Part shown: piece by piece, positions 34,478-42,282 of the stretch | How the letters are laid out: the number at the start of each line of letters is the position of its first letter | Numbering within the stretch: position 1 is the stretch's first letter | Source: Streptomyces oryzae | GTDB lineage: Bacteria; Actinomycetota; Actinomycetes; Streptomycetales; Streptomycetaceae | Reading direction: 5' to 3' | DNA length: 64,000 nucleotides | Assembly (NCBI RefSeq): GCF_017676365.1 | Contig: NZ_JADKMA010000011.1 | Span: forward strand, 1-64,000 | Notes under the pieces: model-generated | Databases searched by the model: none | What the model saw: only the letters and a program-made list of their open reading frames with translations | What the model was told of the DNA's origin: nothing | Program-made: the position numbers and the translations under genes

Positions 34478-34699
34478 GTGGCCGAGACTCTGAAGAAGGG
34501 CAGCCGGGTGACCGGCGCCGCGCGCGAAAAGCTCGCGGCAGACCTCAAGAAAAAGTACGACTCCGGAGCGAGCATCAGGGCGCTGGCCGAAGAGACGGGC
34601 CGTTCCTACGGGTTTGTGCACCGGATGCTCAGCGAGTCGGGTGTGACCCTGCGCGGACGCGGCGGAGCGACACGGGGCAAGAAGTCGAGCTCCTCCTGA
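34478..34699 (+). CDS. gbn: GATC-binding nucleoid-associated protein Gbn
   Basis: This 73-residue protein is almost all one helix-turn-helix (LAADLKKKYDSGASIRALAEETGRSYGFVHRMLSESGVTLRGRG) with a basic C-terminal tail (GGATRGKKSSSS). It matches the small streptomycete nucleoid-associated protein described as Gbn, which binds GATC sequences and influences sporulation and antibiotic production. The GTG at 34478 has GAGGAGG at the right distance and gives the expected N-terminus MAETLKKGSRVTGAAREKL; an upstream in-frame ATG would add a non-conserved extension. GATC sites in its own upstream region suggest autoregulation. Confidence 0.88.
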   Translation: MAETLKKGSRVTGAAREKLAADLKKKYDSGASIRALAEETGRSYGFVHRMLSESGVTLRGRGGATRGKKSSSS

Positions 34700-34717
34700 G
34701 GAGGCTTTCGGGCGTTC

Positions 34718-34768
34718 CCTCCGGTGGTTACTCTTCGGTTGGACATACTGCTGAGTAACCACCGGAGG
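34718..34768 (+). promoter_or_regulatory. 16-bp perfect inverted repeat covering the enoyl-CoA hydratase Shine-Dalgarno site
   Basis: CCTCCGGTGGTTACTC at 34718-34733 pairs with GAGTAACCACCGGAGG at 34753-34768 around a 19-nt loop. The second arm ends in the GGAGG that should recruit ribosomes to the ATG at 34776. As DNA it could be an operator (GGTTACTC/GAGTAACC); as RNA it could block translation or end gbn transcription. Confidence 0.7.
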
Positions 34769-34775
34769 AACCTCG

Positions 34776-35555
34776 ATGACCCTGCTCAACCAGGACGGCG
34801 TGCACGTCGCCGCCGACGGTGAGGTGGCCACGGTCACCCTCACCAATCCGGCCAGGCGCAATGCGCAGACGCCCGCCATGTGGCGGGCACTGGCCGAGGC
34901 GGGACGCGTGCTGCCGGGGTCGGTCCGGGTCGTCGTGCTGCGCGGCGAAGGCAAGTCCTTCTCCGCGGGCCTCGACCGGCAGGCGTTCGAGCCCGAGGGC
35001 TTCGAGGGCGAGCGGTCCTTCCTGGAACTCGCCCGCGACACCGACGAGGAGCTGGACGCCGCCATCGCGGAGTACCAGCAGGCGTTCACCTGGTGGCGCC
35101 GCCCGGACGTGATCAGCGTCGCCGCGGTCCAGGGGCACGCCATCGGCGCCGGATTCCAGCTCGCACTCGCCTGCGATCTGCGGGTGTGCGCGCAGGACGT
35201 GCAGTTCGCCATGCGGGAGACCAGCCTCGGACTGGTCCCCGACCTGACCGGCACCCATCCGCTGGTGGGCCTGGTCGGCTATGCGCGGGCCCTGGAGATC
35301 TGCGCCACCGGCCGCTTCGTGCACGCCGAGGAGGCCGAGCGGGTCGGGCTCGCCAATCTGGTGGTCGCCGCCGAGGAACTTGACGCCGCGGTCACCGATT
35401 TGACCGCGGCGCTGTTGGCTGCGCCGCGTGATGCGGTGATCGAGACGAAGGCGCTGCTCGCCGGTGCGGGGTCGCGTACGTACGAGGAACAGCGGGCCGC
35501 GGAACGGGCCGCTCAGGCTCGGCGCCTCCGCGATTTGGCGGGGCTCGCCGACTGA
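34776..35555 (+). CDS. Enoyl-CoA hydratase/isomerase family protein
   Basis: This 259-residue crotonase-fold protein has the oxyanion-forming segments VVVLRGEGKSFSAGLDRQAF and AVQGHAIGAGFQLALACDLRVCAQDVQFAMRE. The second glutamate usual in hydratases falls near SLGLVPDLTGTHPLVGLVGYARALE, where aspartate appears instead (PDLTG), so isomerase or another crotonase activity is as likely as hydration. There is no beta-oxidation gene beside it. Expression may be controlled through the inverted repeat that hides its ribosome-binding site. Confidence 0.9.
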   Translation: MTLLNQDGVHVAADGEVATVTLTNPARRNAQTPAMWRALAEAGRVLPGSVRVVVLRGEGKSFSAGLDRQAFEPEGFEGERSFLELARDTDEELDAAIAEYQQAFTWWRRPDVISVAAVQGHAIGAGFQLALACDLRVCAQDVQFAMRETSLGLVPDLTGTHPLVGLVGYARALEICATGRFVHAEEAERVGLANLVVAAEELDAAVTDLTAALLAAPRDAVIETKALLAGAGSRTYEEQRAAERAAQARRLRDLAGLAD

Positions 35556-35682
35556 GGGTTGCCCGCGCATTTTGGGTGCCCCGTAATGAGGGTCGCGCTT
35601 GCCAGCCCTGCGCTTTGGGGGTACCCCCTGCTCGAAGAGCTTGGAGGAGCAGACCTCCCAAGCACAGCACAGCAGTGGAGGG

Positions 35683-35755
35683 ACGCGCCCCGTCAGGGGC
35701 GCGGGGAACTGCGCGACAAGCCACGACGTGCCCGCAGTCCGCGTGCCTCGGACAG
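35683..35755 (-). repeat. Streptomyces-type dispersed intergenic palindromic repeat, copy 3
   Basis: The minus-orientation copy lies between the convergent enoyl-CoA hydratase and P10-like genes. The identical 20-mer core is at 35696-35715; the stem is GCGCCCC (35685-35691), loop GTCA, GGGGCGC (35696-35702). Confidence 0.85.
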
Positions 35756-35796
35756 GGGCATCCCCTTGCCGGAGCGGCGGTAGGGGACGGAAGCCA

Positions 35797-36579
35797 TCAC
35801 ACCCGGTCGATGGCGGTCACCACGACGGCGACCGTCACCGTGCCGGAGGCACCCAGCGCGGAGCGCGCTGCGGCAGCGGCGGCCCGCGCGGTGTCCAGGG
35901 CGCGGTGGGTGGGGGAGAGCCCCAGTTGCAGTAGGACGTGACAGCGGCGGTCCGTCGCCGGGTCACCCTCGATCCGGACGGCGGCGACGGCCGGCCCCGC
36001 GGCGACGCGGGAGAGGGCCGGTCCTGGCAAGGGGGCGAGCCGGGCCACGCCCTCCACGGCGAGCACGGCGCGGGAGACCCGGTCGGCCGCGCCGTGGTGG
36101 GCAGCGCCGGCTGATCCGGAAGCCCCCGTCTCGGACACCTCCTCGGAGCCGGCCGCAGGCTCGGAGGCCGGTCCGTCAGGACCCGCGTCCACCAGCTCGG
36201 TGACCCGCAGATCCACGTTCTCCAGCGGAAGCCCCAGCTCGCGCTCGGCGGCAGCCAGCAGCGCGTCCCGTACCTCCTGCGCGGCGGCGGGCACCGGCCG
36301 GTCGGCGGGGGCCGACAGTTCGGCGGTCAGCGTCAGCGGGCCGGGCGACATGGCGCTGGGCGGTGGCGGGACGGCGGGTTCGGCGGCGGTCCGCGGACTG
36401 GCGAGCTCCACCCGCACAGCGCTCAGCCGTACGCCGGGCACCGACCGCACCGACCGGTCGAGTACGGCGATGGCCGCCTCCTCCGTCACCCAGGCACCGT
36501 CCGACGCCTCGCCCAGCGGCAGGAGCCGCCCCAGACCGATCTGCCGACGTACCGCGTGGGTCAGCCGTTCCGCCGTCAT
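35797..36579 (-). CDS. P10-like (nucleopolyhedrovirus P10 family) protein beside the Asp23 genes
   Basis: This 260-residue protein, as recalled from streptomycete annotation, is usually named after a viral P10 domain; the name says little about function. It has two similar parts (residues 10-130 and 165-260), each with a basic amphipathic helix and a beta-rich stretch (VPGVRLSAVRVELASP and LSRVAAGPAVAAVRIEGD), reminiscent of diverged Asp23 folds; this is my reading. A Ser/Glu/Gly-rich linker joins them. The ATG at 36579 follows GAAGGGAAG. It is divergent from the first Asp23 gene and probably shares its control. Confidence 0.75.
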   Translation of the reverse strand: MTAERLTHAVRRQIGLGRLLPLGEASDGAWVTEEAAIAVLDRSVRSVPGVRLSAVRVELASPRTAAEPAVPPPPSAMSPGPLTLTAELSAPADRPVPAAAQEVRDALLAAAERELGLPLENVDLRVTELVDAGPDGPASEPAAGSEEVSETGASGSAGAAHHGAADRVSRAVLAVEGVARLAPLPGPALSRVAAGPAVAAVRIEGDPATDRRCHVLLQLGLSPTHRALDTARAAAAAARSALGASGTVTVAVVVTAIDRV

Positions 36580-36799
36580 GGCGTGCACTTCCCTTCGCTT
36601 TCGCTGCCGTCGCCGCAAGTCGCCGCAAGGAGAACCTTCCGCGTCGGCGGCATCCCCTCGCGCACCGCACGGCGTACGGGGAGTGCGGTCACCCGATCGG
36701 CGGCGCGCGCCGGTTCTGCGCGCGCGGTGCGCCCCGGGCCGTGCTTACGGTGAGCAGCGGAGCGGCAGGCCGCTTCGAACCTCCGAAAGGGGCGCAGAG

Positions 36800-37309
36800 A
36801 TGTCCGACACCAGTACGTCCGCCCGCTCCGGCACCCCCACGGCGAGCACGGCCAACCAGCCGGCCGGTGGCGCGACCCAGCAGCCGCGCAGGCCGGGCGG
36901 GCTGGCACCGGCGGGCTCCCGCGGCCGCACCACCATCGCCGACGGAGTGGTCGAGAAGATCGCGGGCATGGCGGCCCGCGACGTGGTCGGCGTCCATGCG
37001 ATGGGCGGCGGCATGGCACGCACGCTCGGTGCCGTCCGTGACCGGGTGCCCGGCGGCGGGCGCTCCGTCACCCGCGGCGTCAAGGCCGAGGTCGGCGAGG
37101 TGCAGACGGCGCTAGACCTGGAGATCGTCATCGACTACGGCGTATCGATCTCCGATGTGGCCCGCTCCGTGCGGGAGAACGTGATCTCGGCCGTGGAGCG
37201 GATGACGAGCCTCGAGGTGGTCGAGGTCAACATCGCGGTGAGCGACGTCAAGCTGCCGGACGAGGAGGACGAGGAAGAAGAGGAACAGGAACGGCCCCGC
37301 CTGCAATGA
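36800..37309 (+). CDS. Asp23/Gls24 family envelope stress protein (1)
   Basis: This 169-residue protein has a low-complexity Ser/Thr/Pro/Gly N-terminus (1-45) and an Asp23 domain (about 46-150: TTIADGVVEKIAGMAARDVVGVHAMGGG, then VQTALDLEIVIDYGVSISDVARSVRENVISAVERMTSLEVVEVNIAVSDVKL). The C-terminus is very acidic (DEEDEEEEEQERPRLQ). Asp23 proteins form a layer under the cell membrane, held by the AmaP anchor, in Gram-positive bacteria. GGGG lies 7 bases before the ATG. It leads a plus-strand run of five genes that ends with AmaP. Confidence 0.93.
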   Translation: MSDTSTSARSGTPTASTANQPAGGATQQPRRPGGLAPAGSRGRTTIADGVVEKIAGMAARDVVGVHAMGGGMARTLGAVRDRVPGGGRSVTRGVKAEVGEVQTALDLEIVIDYGVSISDVARSVRENVISAVERMTSLEVVEVNIAVSDVKLPDEEDEEEEEQERPRLQ

Positions 37310-37427
37310 GCCCGCTTGCAATGAGCATGTGCAGTGAGCAGCGCGGAGCGGTGAGCGTGGGCGACGGCCCTGGCGGAATGATCGCGCGCCGGGCGCCCTG
37401 CCGCGGTGCCGAGCGAAGGAGCGCACG

Positions 37428-37616
37428 ATGAGCATGGCCTTTGTCGGCTTGATCGCCGGCCTGGCGCTGGGTTTCGCCGGGTACTTCGGCGGCTTCGGGG
37501 CCTTCGTGGTGGTGGCGGCGCTGGGGGCCATCGGCTTCCTGGTGGGCAGGTTCATGAACGGTGACCTGGACGCGGGCGAGTTCTTCCGCGGCCGGGACAG
37601 CGAGCGCCGCAGGTGA
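37428..37616 (+). CDS. Small integral membrane protein in the Asp23 cluster
   Basis: This 62-residue protein consists of two adjacent Gly/Ala/Phe-rich membrane segments (about 3-22 and 24-43) and a charged tail (MNGDLDAGEFFRGRDSERRR). It resembles the small DUF2273-type proteins that accompany Asp23 and AmaP in other Gram-positive bacteria. GAAGGAG lies at a suitable distance before the ATG. The next Asp23 gene begins 4 bp after its stop, so they are coupled. Confidence 0.88.
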   Translation: MSMAFVGLIAGLALGFAGYFGGFGAFVVVAALGAIGFLVGRFMNGDLDAGEFFRGRDSERRR

Positions 37617-37620
37617 CTCC

Positions 37621-38034
37621 GTGACGGACGTGCAGGTTTCCGCGGGCGAGCGCGGGGCGACCCGGATCGCCGACCGCGTGGTCGCCAAGGTCGCGGCGCA
37701 GGCGGCACGGGAGGCGCTGCGCCGGGCCCGGGAAGGGGGCGGGAAAGGGACCGGGGAAGCCGGAAAAGGGGACGGCCGGCCGGCGGGCGGTCCGCCGGTG
37801 AGCCGGCCCGTGCGCCGTACGTCGGTCACCGTGCGGGAGCGGACGGCACGGGTCCGGCTCGGGCTCGAGCTGGGCTACCCCTCGGACATCGGCGCGCAGT
37901 GCGGTGCCGTGCGCCGGCGCGTCATCTCGCGGGTGGGCGAACTGGTGGGCATGGACGTACCGGATGTGGCCGTCGAGATCGAGCGGCTGCACTCGGCGCA
38001 GCTGAAGGGCGACGGCTCGGGGAGGGTGAAGTGA
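37621..38034 (+). CDS. Asp23/Gls24 family envelope stress protein (2)
   Basis: This 137-residue shorter Asp23 paralogue has ERGATRIADRVVAKVAAQAAREALR at the N-terminus, then a Gly/Lys-rich insert (GGGKGTGEAGKGDGR), and a C-terminal half VTVRERTARVRLGLELGYPSDIGAQCGAVRRRVISRVGELVGMDVPDVAVEIERL that keeps the family pattern. It lacks the acidic tail of the first copy. The GTG at 37621 was chosen because it opens just after the preceding gene and gives the family start; the longer frame upstream is read within the small membrane gene. Its stop overlaps the next start (GTGA). Confidence 0.9.
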   Translation: MTDVQVSAGERGATRIADRVVAKVAAQAAREALRRAREGGGKGTGEAGKGDGRPAGGPPVSRPVRRTSVTVRERTARVRLGLELGYPSDIGAQCGAVRRRVISRVGELVGMDVPDVAVEIERLHSAQLKGDGSGRVK

Positions 38035-38789
38035 CCCGCGAAGGCGACACCGGCGAACCCCGCCCGGCCGCGCGGAACCAGGGGCAGGGGCAGGGCCGGG
38101 GTGCGGGCGCCACGATGGAGAAGCCTCCCCGTGCCCCTGAGCCCCCCGGGGCTTCCGAGCCGCCGGAGCCGCCCGCACCCGGGCACCCGGGCTCGGAGGA
38201 GGCGCCTCCCGGCGCGGCGGACGGCGGGCCGGGCGCGGGTGAGGGAAAGGCGGGGCGGTTCTGGTCGGTGCGCAGAGCACCGGCCGGCATCGTCGCACTG
38301 CTGCTGTTCGCCGGGATCGGCGTGCTGCTCTACGACGTGGCTTCCGTACGCGCCGGCCGTTCCGGCATGGCCTGGCGGCGCACCCTCACCGACGAGCTGG
38401 CCGGACGACGCCTCGACGATGCCTATCTGCTGGCGGGCGCCGCGGTGGTCGCCGCTCTCGGGCTGTGGCTGCTGGTGCTGGCGCTCACTCCGGGGAAGCG
38501 GTCACTGCTGGCGATGCGGCCGGACATTCCGCAGGTGCGCGCCGGACTGGAACGGTCGGCCGCGGCGCTGGTGCTGCGCGACCGGGCGATGGAGATCTCG
38601 GGCGTGCAGTCGGTACGGGTCACCGTCACCCGCCGCAAGGTCCGCGCCCGGGCGGCAGCGCACTTCCGGGACCTGGAGGAAGTACGCGGCGACCTGGACC
38701 GCGTGCTCCGGGAAGGCATCGGAGAGCTGGGCCTGGCCAGGCGGCCGGACCTGTCCGTACACGTACGACGGCCGGCGAAACGACGGTGA
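38031..38789 (+). CDS. DUF6286-type membrane protein of the Asp23 cluster
   Basis: This 252-residue protein has a long Pro/Gly/Glu-rich disordered N-terminus (1-80), two membrane segments (about 88-107 and 130-152) and a C-terminal Asp23-like soluble domain (LERSAAALVLRDRAMEISGVQSVRVTVTRRKVRARAAAHFRDLEEVRGDLDRVLREGI). The family is found with Asp23 genes in streptomycetes, and the layout suggests a second membrane anchor. The GTG at 38031 follows GGAGGG and overlaps the previous stop. AmaP follows after 29 bp. Confidence 0.88.
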   Translation: MTREGDTGEPRPAARNQGQGQGRGAGATMEKPPRAPEPPGASEPPEPPAPGHPGSEEAPPGAADGGPGAGEGKAGRFWSVRRAPAGIVALLLFAGIGVLLYDVASVRAGRSGMAWRRTLTDELAGRRLDDAYLLAGAAVVAALGLWLLVLALTPGKRSLLAMRPDIPQVRAGLERSAAALVLRDRAMEISGVQSVRVTVTRRKVRARAAAHFRDLEEVRGDLDRVLREGIGELGLARRPDLSVHVRRPAKRR

Positions 38790-38818
38790 GGCGAGGCGAT
38801 CCTGATGGGGCGAGGGCG

Positions 38819-39415
38819 ATGCTGCGGACCGTGAACCGGGTGCTGACCGCGCTGGTCGGGCTGGCGCTGCTCGCGCTCGGCCTCGCCGTGCTTTTCGCCG
38901 GGCTCGACCTGCCACGCCGCTGGGACGTCGGCATGCCGTCCGGCTGGCCGTGGGACCGGCCGAGCGACGTGGTGCTCAGCGATGCCGACCGCACCCGGTG
39001 GACCGATGAGGGCTGGTGGTGGCCGGTGGCCATCGCCGTACTGGCTGTGCTGTTCCTGCTGTGTGTGTGGTGGCTGCTGGCGCAGTTGCGGCGGCAGCGG
39101 CTGGAGGAGGTGCTGGTCGACAGCCGGGACGGTGAGGGTGCGGTGCTGCGGGGGCGTGCCATGGAGGACGTCATCGGGGCGGAGGCGGAGTCCCAGCCCG
39201 GTGTCGACCGGGCGCGGGTGGTGCTGACCGGGCGGCGCCGCCGGCCCCGGGCCCGTATCGGGCTGGTGCTGGCCGCGCACGCCAAGCCGGGGCCCGCCGT
39301 GCAGCAGCTCCGCCGGGAGGCCATCGCCCATGCGATGGCCTCGGCCGGGCTGGAGTCCCTCCCGGCCGAGGTCAGAATGCGCACTGCCCGCCACCGCGCT
39401 GAGCGCGTGAGCTGA
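38819..39415 (+). CDS. amaP: Alkaline-shock-response membrane anchor protein AmaP
   Basis: This 198-residue protein has two membrane segments (about 5-27 and 69-89) separated by a Trp/Asp-rich external loop, and a C-terminal cytoplasmic domain with RGRAMEDVIGAEAESQPGVDRARVVLTG and a basic end. In other Gram-positive bacteria AmaP tethers Asp23 to the membrane. It ends the Asp23 run. The ATG at 38819 is preceded by a weak GGGGCGAGG sequence. Confidence 0.85.
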   Translation: MLRTVNRVLTALVGLALLALGLAVLFAGLDLPRRWDVGMPSGWPWDRPSDVVLSDADRTRWTDEGWWWPVAIAVLAVLFLLCVWWLLAQLRRQRLEEVLVDSRDGEGAVLRGRAMEDVIGAEAESQPGVDRARVVLTGRRRRPRARIGLVLAAHAKPGPAVQQLRREAIAHAMASAGLESLPAEVRMRTARHRAERVS

Positions 39416-39440
39416 CGGCCGCGGAACAGCGCGCGGCGGG

Positions 39441-39500
39441 CGCCTTGGTCACGCGTGGCGTACCCCTTGGTCAGAGTCCGCGCCCCTTGGTCAGAGGCTG
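39441..39500. repeat. Three imperfect 20-bp tandem repeats at the SDR 3' end
   Basis: Units at 39441-39460, 39461-39480 and 39481-39500 share CCTTGGTCA; the second and third share CCCCTTGGTCAGAG exactly. The third unit overlaps the stop codon of the minus-strand SDR gene. Confidence 0.75.
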
Positions 39501-40270
39501 TGCAGCGCTCCGCCGTCGACCGGGAGCATCAGCCCGGTCAGATACGAGGCGGCGGGGGAGAGCGCGAAGGCCGCTGTGCGGCCGAACTCCTCCGGGGTGC
39601 CGTAGCGGCGCAGCGGGATGTCGGCCGAGTTGCGCTCGCGGACGGCGTCCGCGTCACCGGAGAGGGAGTCGAGGTACTGCAGCCGCTCGGTGCCGATCCG
39701 GCCCGGCAGCAGCCCCAGCACCCGGATTCCGCGCGGGCCGAGCTCGTTGGCGAGGGACTTGGCGAACCCCGCCAGGCCGGGGCGCAGTCCGTTGGAGAGG
39801 GTCAGCCCGGGGATCGGCTCGCGTACGGAGCCGGAGAGCACGAAGCCGATCACCCCGCCCTCGCCCAGCTCGCCCGCCGCCGCGCGCGCCAGCCGTACGG
39901 CACCGAGGAACACACTGTCGAAGGCCGTCTGCCACTGCTCGTCGGTGAGCTGGTCCGCCGGCACACCTGCCTGCGGGCCGCCGACGCTGATGAGCATCCC
40001 GTCGAACCGTCCGAACCGCTCCCGGGCCGCCGCGATCACCCGCGCCGGGGTCTGCGGGTCGGCGTTGTCGGCTGCCACCCCCAGCGCCCGGCCTTCGGCC
40101 CCCGACGCCTCCACCCCGAGCTGTGCCGCCGCTTCCTCGGCCGACTTCTCCGACCGGCCGGTCACGACGACGCGCGCACCCTCGGCGAGCAGTTGAGCAG
40201 CCGTGGCGAACCCGAGCCCCCGGGTTCCACCGGTGATGACATAGACGCGCTCTGATAGTCCAAGGTCCAT
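39491..40270 (-). CDS. SDR-family oxidoreductase lacking the canonical YxxxK motif
   Basis: This 259-residue Rossmann-fold protein has the nucleotide-binding motif VITGGTRGLGFATA at residues 11-24, VAADNA in the acidic position and the structural ISVGGPQ in place of NNAG. At the active site it reads VLSGSVREPIPGLTLSNGLRPGLAGFAKSLA, so the usual tyrosine and lysine of YxxxK are replaced in the SNGLR region. The C-terminal LLPGRIGTERLQYLDSL and LPVDGGALHSL are normal. The altered active site marks a divergent SDR subgroup; it may still reduce substrates by other residues or may not be catalytic. It converges on amaP. Confidence 0.88.
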   Translation of the reverse strand: MDLGLSERVYVITGGTRGLGFATAAQLLAEGARVVVTGRSEKSAEEAAAQLGVEASGAEGRALGVAADNADPQTPARVIAAARERFGRFDGMLISVGGPQAGVPADQLTDEQWQTAFDSVFLGAVRLARAAAGELGEGGVIGFVLSGSVREPIPGLTLSNGLRPGLAGFAKSLANELGPRGIRVLGLLPGRIGTERLQYLDSLSGDADAVRERNSADIPLRRYGTPEEFGRTAAFALSPAASYLTGLMLPVDGGALHSL

Positions 40271-40366
40271 GCGAGCAGTGTGCCTGACGGCCGCAGGTGT
40301 GGTGGCCGGGGTGCCCGCTTCTTCCTCCCCTGGCTCCGCCCCTGGCCGGAGGCCGGGAGCGGAGAG

Positions 40367-41149
40367 TCAGGCGGCCTCCGCCACGACGTCCGGCGACCGC
40401 CGCCGCTCCGCGGCCTCGCGGCGTACGAGGACGACCCAGCCGACCGGCACCGCGGCGGTGAACAGCCACCACTGGACGGCGTAGGCCATGTGCGGGCCGA
40501 TGCCGCTGTGGTCGGGCTCGGGCAGCACCGCCGGCTGTTTGTCCGAGGGTTTCGGGGAGGTCTTGGTCAGCTGGACGAAGCCGCCCAGCAGCGGGCGGCC
40601 CACCTCCTTGGCCTGCTTGTGGCTGTTGATCAGCATGACCTGGCGGTCGGGCAGCCCCTTGGTGTCCTTGATACCGCTGGCCTCGGTCGTCTCGTCCGGC
40701 ATCATCCGGCCGGCGACATTGACCCGGCCCTTCGGCGGCGCGGGCACCTTGGGGAAGGCGGTCAGATCGCGGTCGGCGCGGATCCAGCCGCGGTTGACCA
40801 GGACTGCGGAGCCGTTGTCGAGGACGAGCGGGGTGACGACGAAATAGCCGATGGTGTCGCGGTCCGGGCCGGTGCGGTGCCGGACGACCACCTCGTGCGC
40901 GGTGTCGTACGTCCCCCGCGCGGTGACCGTACGGAACTTGTCGTCGTCGGCGGGCTCGCGGCCCTTGCCGGTCAGCTCCGTGACCGGCACGGTGGGTGCC
41001 GCCAGGCTCGCGGCCACTTCCTCGTTGCGCGCCACCCGGCTCTCATGGCGGTGCAGCTGCCAGAAGCCCAGCTTGATCATGGTGGGGATCAGCACGAGGC
41101 CGAGCAGGGTGAGGATCACCCACTGCCGGGACAACAGGAAGCGGTACAC
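40367..41149 (-). CDS. SURF1-family cytochrome c oxidase assembly protein
   Basis: This 260-residue membrane protein has the SURF1 layout: an N-terminal membrane helix (about 9-27), a large external domain with LGFWQLHRHESRVARNEEV near its start and AVLVNRGWIRAD in the middle, and a C-terminal helix (HMAYAVQWWLFTAAVPVGWVVLVRR). SURF1 helps insert haem a into cytochrome c oxidase subunit I. It starts at a GTG (41149), and the exonuclease gene lies upstream on the same strand with a 25-bp gap. Confidence 0.94.
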   Translation of the reverse strand: MYRFLLSRQWVILTLLGLVLIPTMIKLGFWQLHRHESRVARNEEVAASLAAPTVPVTELTGKGREPADDDKFRTVTARGTYDTAHEVVVRHRTGPDRDTIGYFVVTPLVLDNGSAVLVNRGWIRADRDLTAFPKVPAPPKGRVNVAGRMMPDETTEASGIKDTKGLPDRQVMLINSHKQAKEVGRPLLGGFVQLTKTSPKPSDKQPAVLPEPDHSGIGPHMAYAVQWWLFTAAVPVGWVVLVRREAAERRRSPDVVAEAA

Positions 41150-41174
41150 GCCTACCGACGGTACCCCGCGCCCG

Positions 41175-42230
41175 TCAGCCCTCCGGCGCGGGGGCCACGT
41201 CCTGGAGGAGCTGGGTGAAGGCCGCCTCGTCGATCACCGGCGTGCCGAAGCTGCGGGCTTTGACCACCTTCGAGGTGGGGGAGTCCGGGTCGTTGGTGAC
41301 CAGCAGGCTGGTGAGCCGTGAGACGCTGCTCGCGATGTGCAGCCCCGCCTCGATGGCGCGGTCCTCCAGCAGCTCCCGGTCCACAGAGGTGTCACCGGAG
41401 ATGGCCACCCGCATCCCCTGCACCAGCCGCCCCTCCGGTTCGTACCGGCCCGGGTTCGGATACGGGCAGGCCGGGCGCTTGCGCGAGGGGCGCCAGGTGC
41501 CGTACCCGCGGCCGTAGGAGGGGTATCCGGAACCGGCACCGCCCCCGGCACGGCGCGGCACCACGGCGTCGGACCACTCGGTGAGCGGCTGGCACGCCAG
41601 CAGCGGCAGCCGCACCTGCTGCCGCGCCGCCAGATGGAGGCTGGGCCGGAACGCCTCGGCCAGCACCCGTGCGTCGTCCAGCGCGTGGTGCGCCCGCTGC
41701 TGGACCACGCCGTAGTGCGCGGCGAGGGATTCCAGCTTGTGGTTGGGCAGCGGCAGCGAAAGCTCCTTGGACAGCGCGATGGTGCACAGCCGCTGGCGCA
41801 CCGGAGCCTCGCGCTTGGCTCTCGCGTACTCCCGGGCGATCATCGACCAGTCGAAGATGGCGTTGTGCGCGACCAGCACCCGGCCGGCCAGCCGGGCGGC
41901 GAACTCCTCGGCGATCTCCTCGAAGAGCGGCGCGTCGGCCAGCGCTTCAGCCGTCAGCCCGTGGATCCACGTGGGGCCGGGATCGCGCTGCGGATTGACG
42001 GGTGTGTACCAGTGGTCCTGGACCTCGCCGCGTGCGTCCAGGCGGTAGACGGCGGCGGACACTATCCGGTCGTCCCGCGCGAGGCCCGTGGTCTCCACGT
42101 CCACCACCGCGTAGCCGTCCGGATATCCGGCCGGCCAGCTGAGCGGCGGCCGGCCTTCGGCGGCGGGCTGCGCGGGGATGCGCGTGGACGAGGCGTCCGT
42201 GCGTGCCGTCTGGTCATCGAGCATGGTCAC
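41175..42230 (-). CDS. DEDDh exonuclease with C-terminal BRCT domain
   Basis: This 351-residue nuclease has an N-terminal exonuclease domain like the epsilon subunit: DxE at D44/E46 in VVDVETTGL, the second Asp in VAHNAIFDWSMIA, and HALDDAR for the last His/Asp. A Gly/Arg/Pro-rich linker (about 225-265) leads to a BRCT domain (GMRVAISGDTSVDRELLEDRAIEAGLHIASSVSRLTSLLVTND). Such proteins act in DNA repair. The start may be the GTG at 42230 or the ATG at 42224; TATTCT a few bases upstream would give a nearly leaderless mRNA. Confidence 0.93.
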   Translation of the reverse strand: MTMLDDQTARTDASSTRIPAQPAAEGRPPLSWPAGYPDGYAVVDVETTGLARDDRIVSAAVYRLDARGEVQDHWYTPVNPQRDPGPTWIHGLTAEALADAPLFEEIAEEFAARLAGRVLVAHNAIFDWSMIAREYARAKREAPVRQRLCTIALSKELSLPLPNHKLESLAAHYGVVQQRAHHALDDARVLAEAFRPSLHLAARQQVRLPLLACQPLTEWSDAVVPRRAGGGAGSGYPSYGRGYGTWRPSRKRPACPYPNPGRYEPEGRLVQGMRVAISGDTSVDRELLEDRAIEAGLHIASSVSRLTSLLVTNDPDSPTSKVVKARSFGTPVIDEAAFTQLLQDVAPAPEG

Positions 42231-42282
42231 AGAGAATACGGGTCGGTACTGACAGCGCTCCGCAGCAGCCGCCGCGGAAGCC

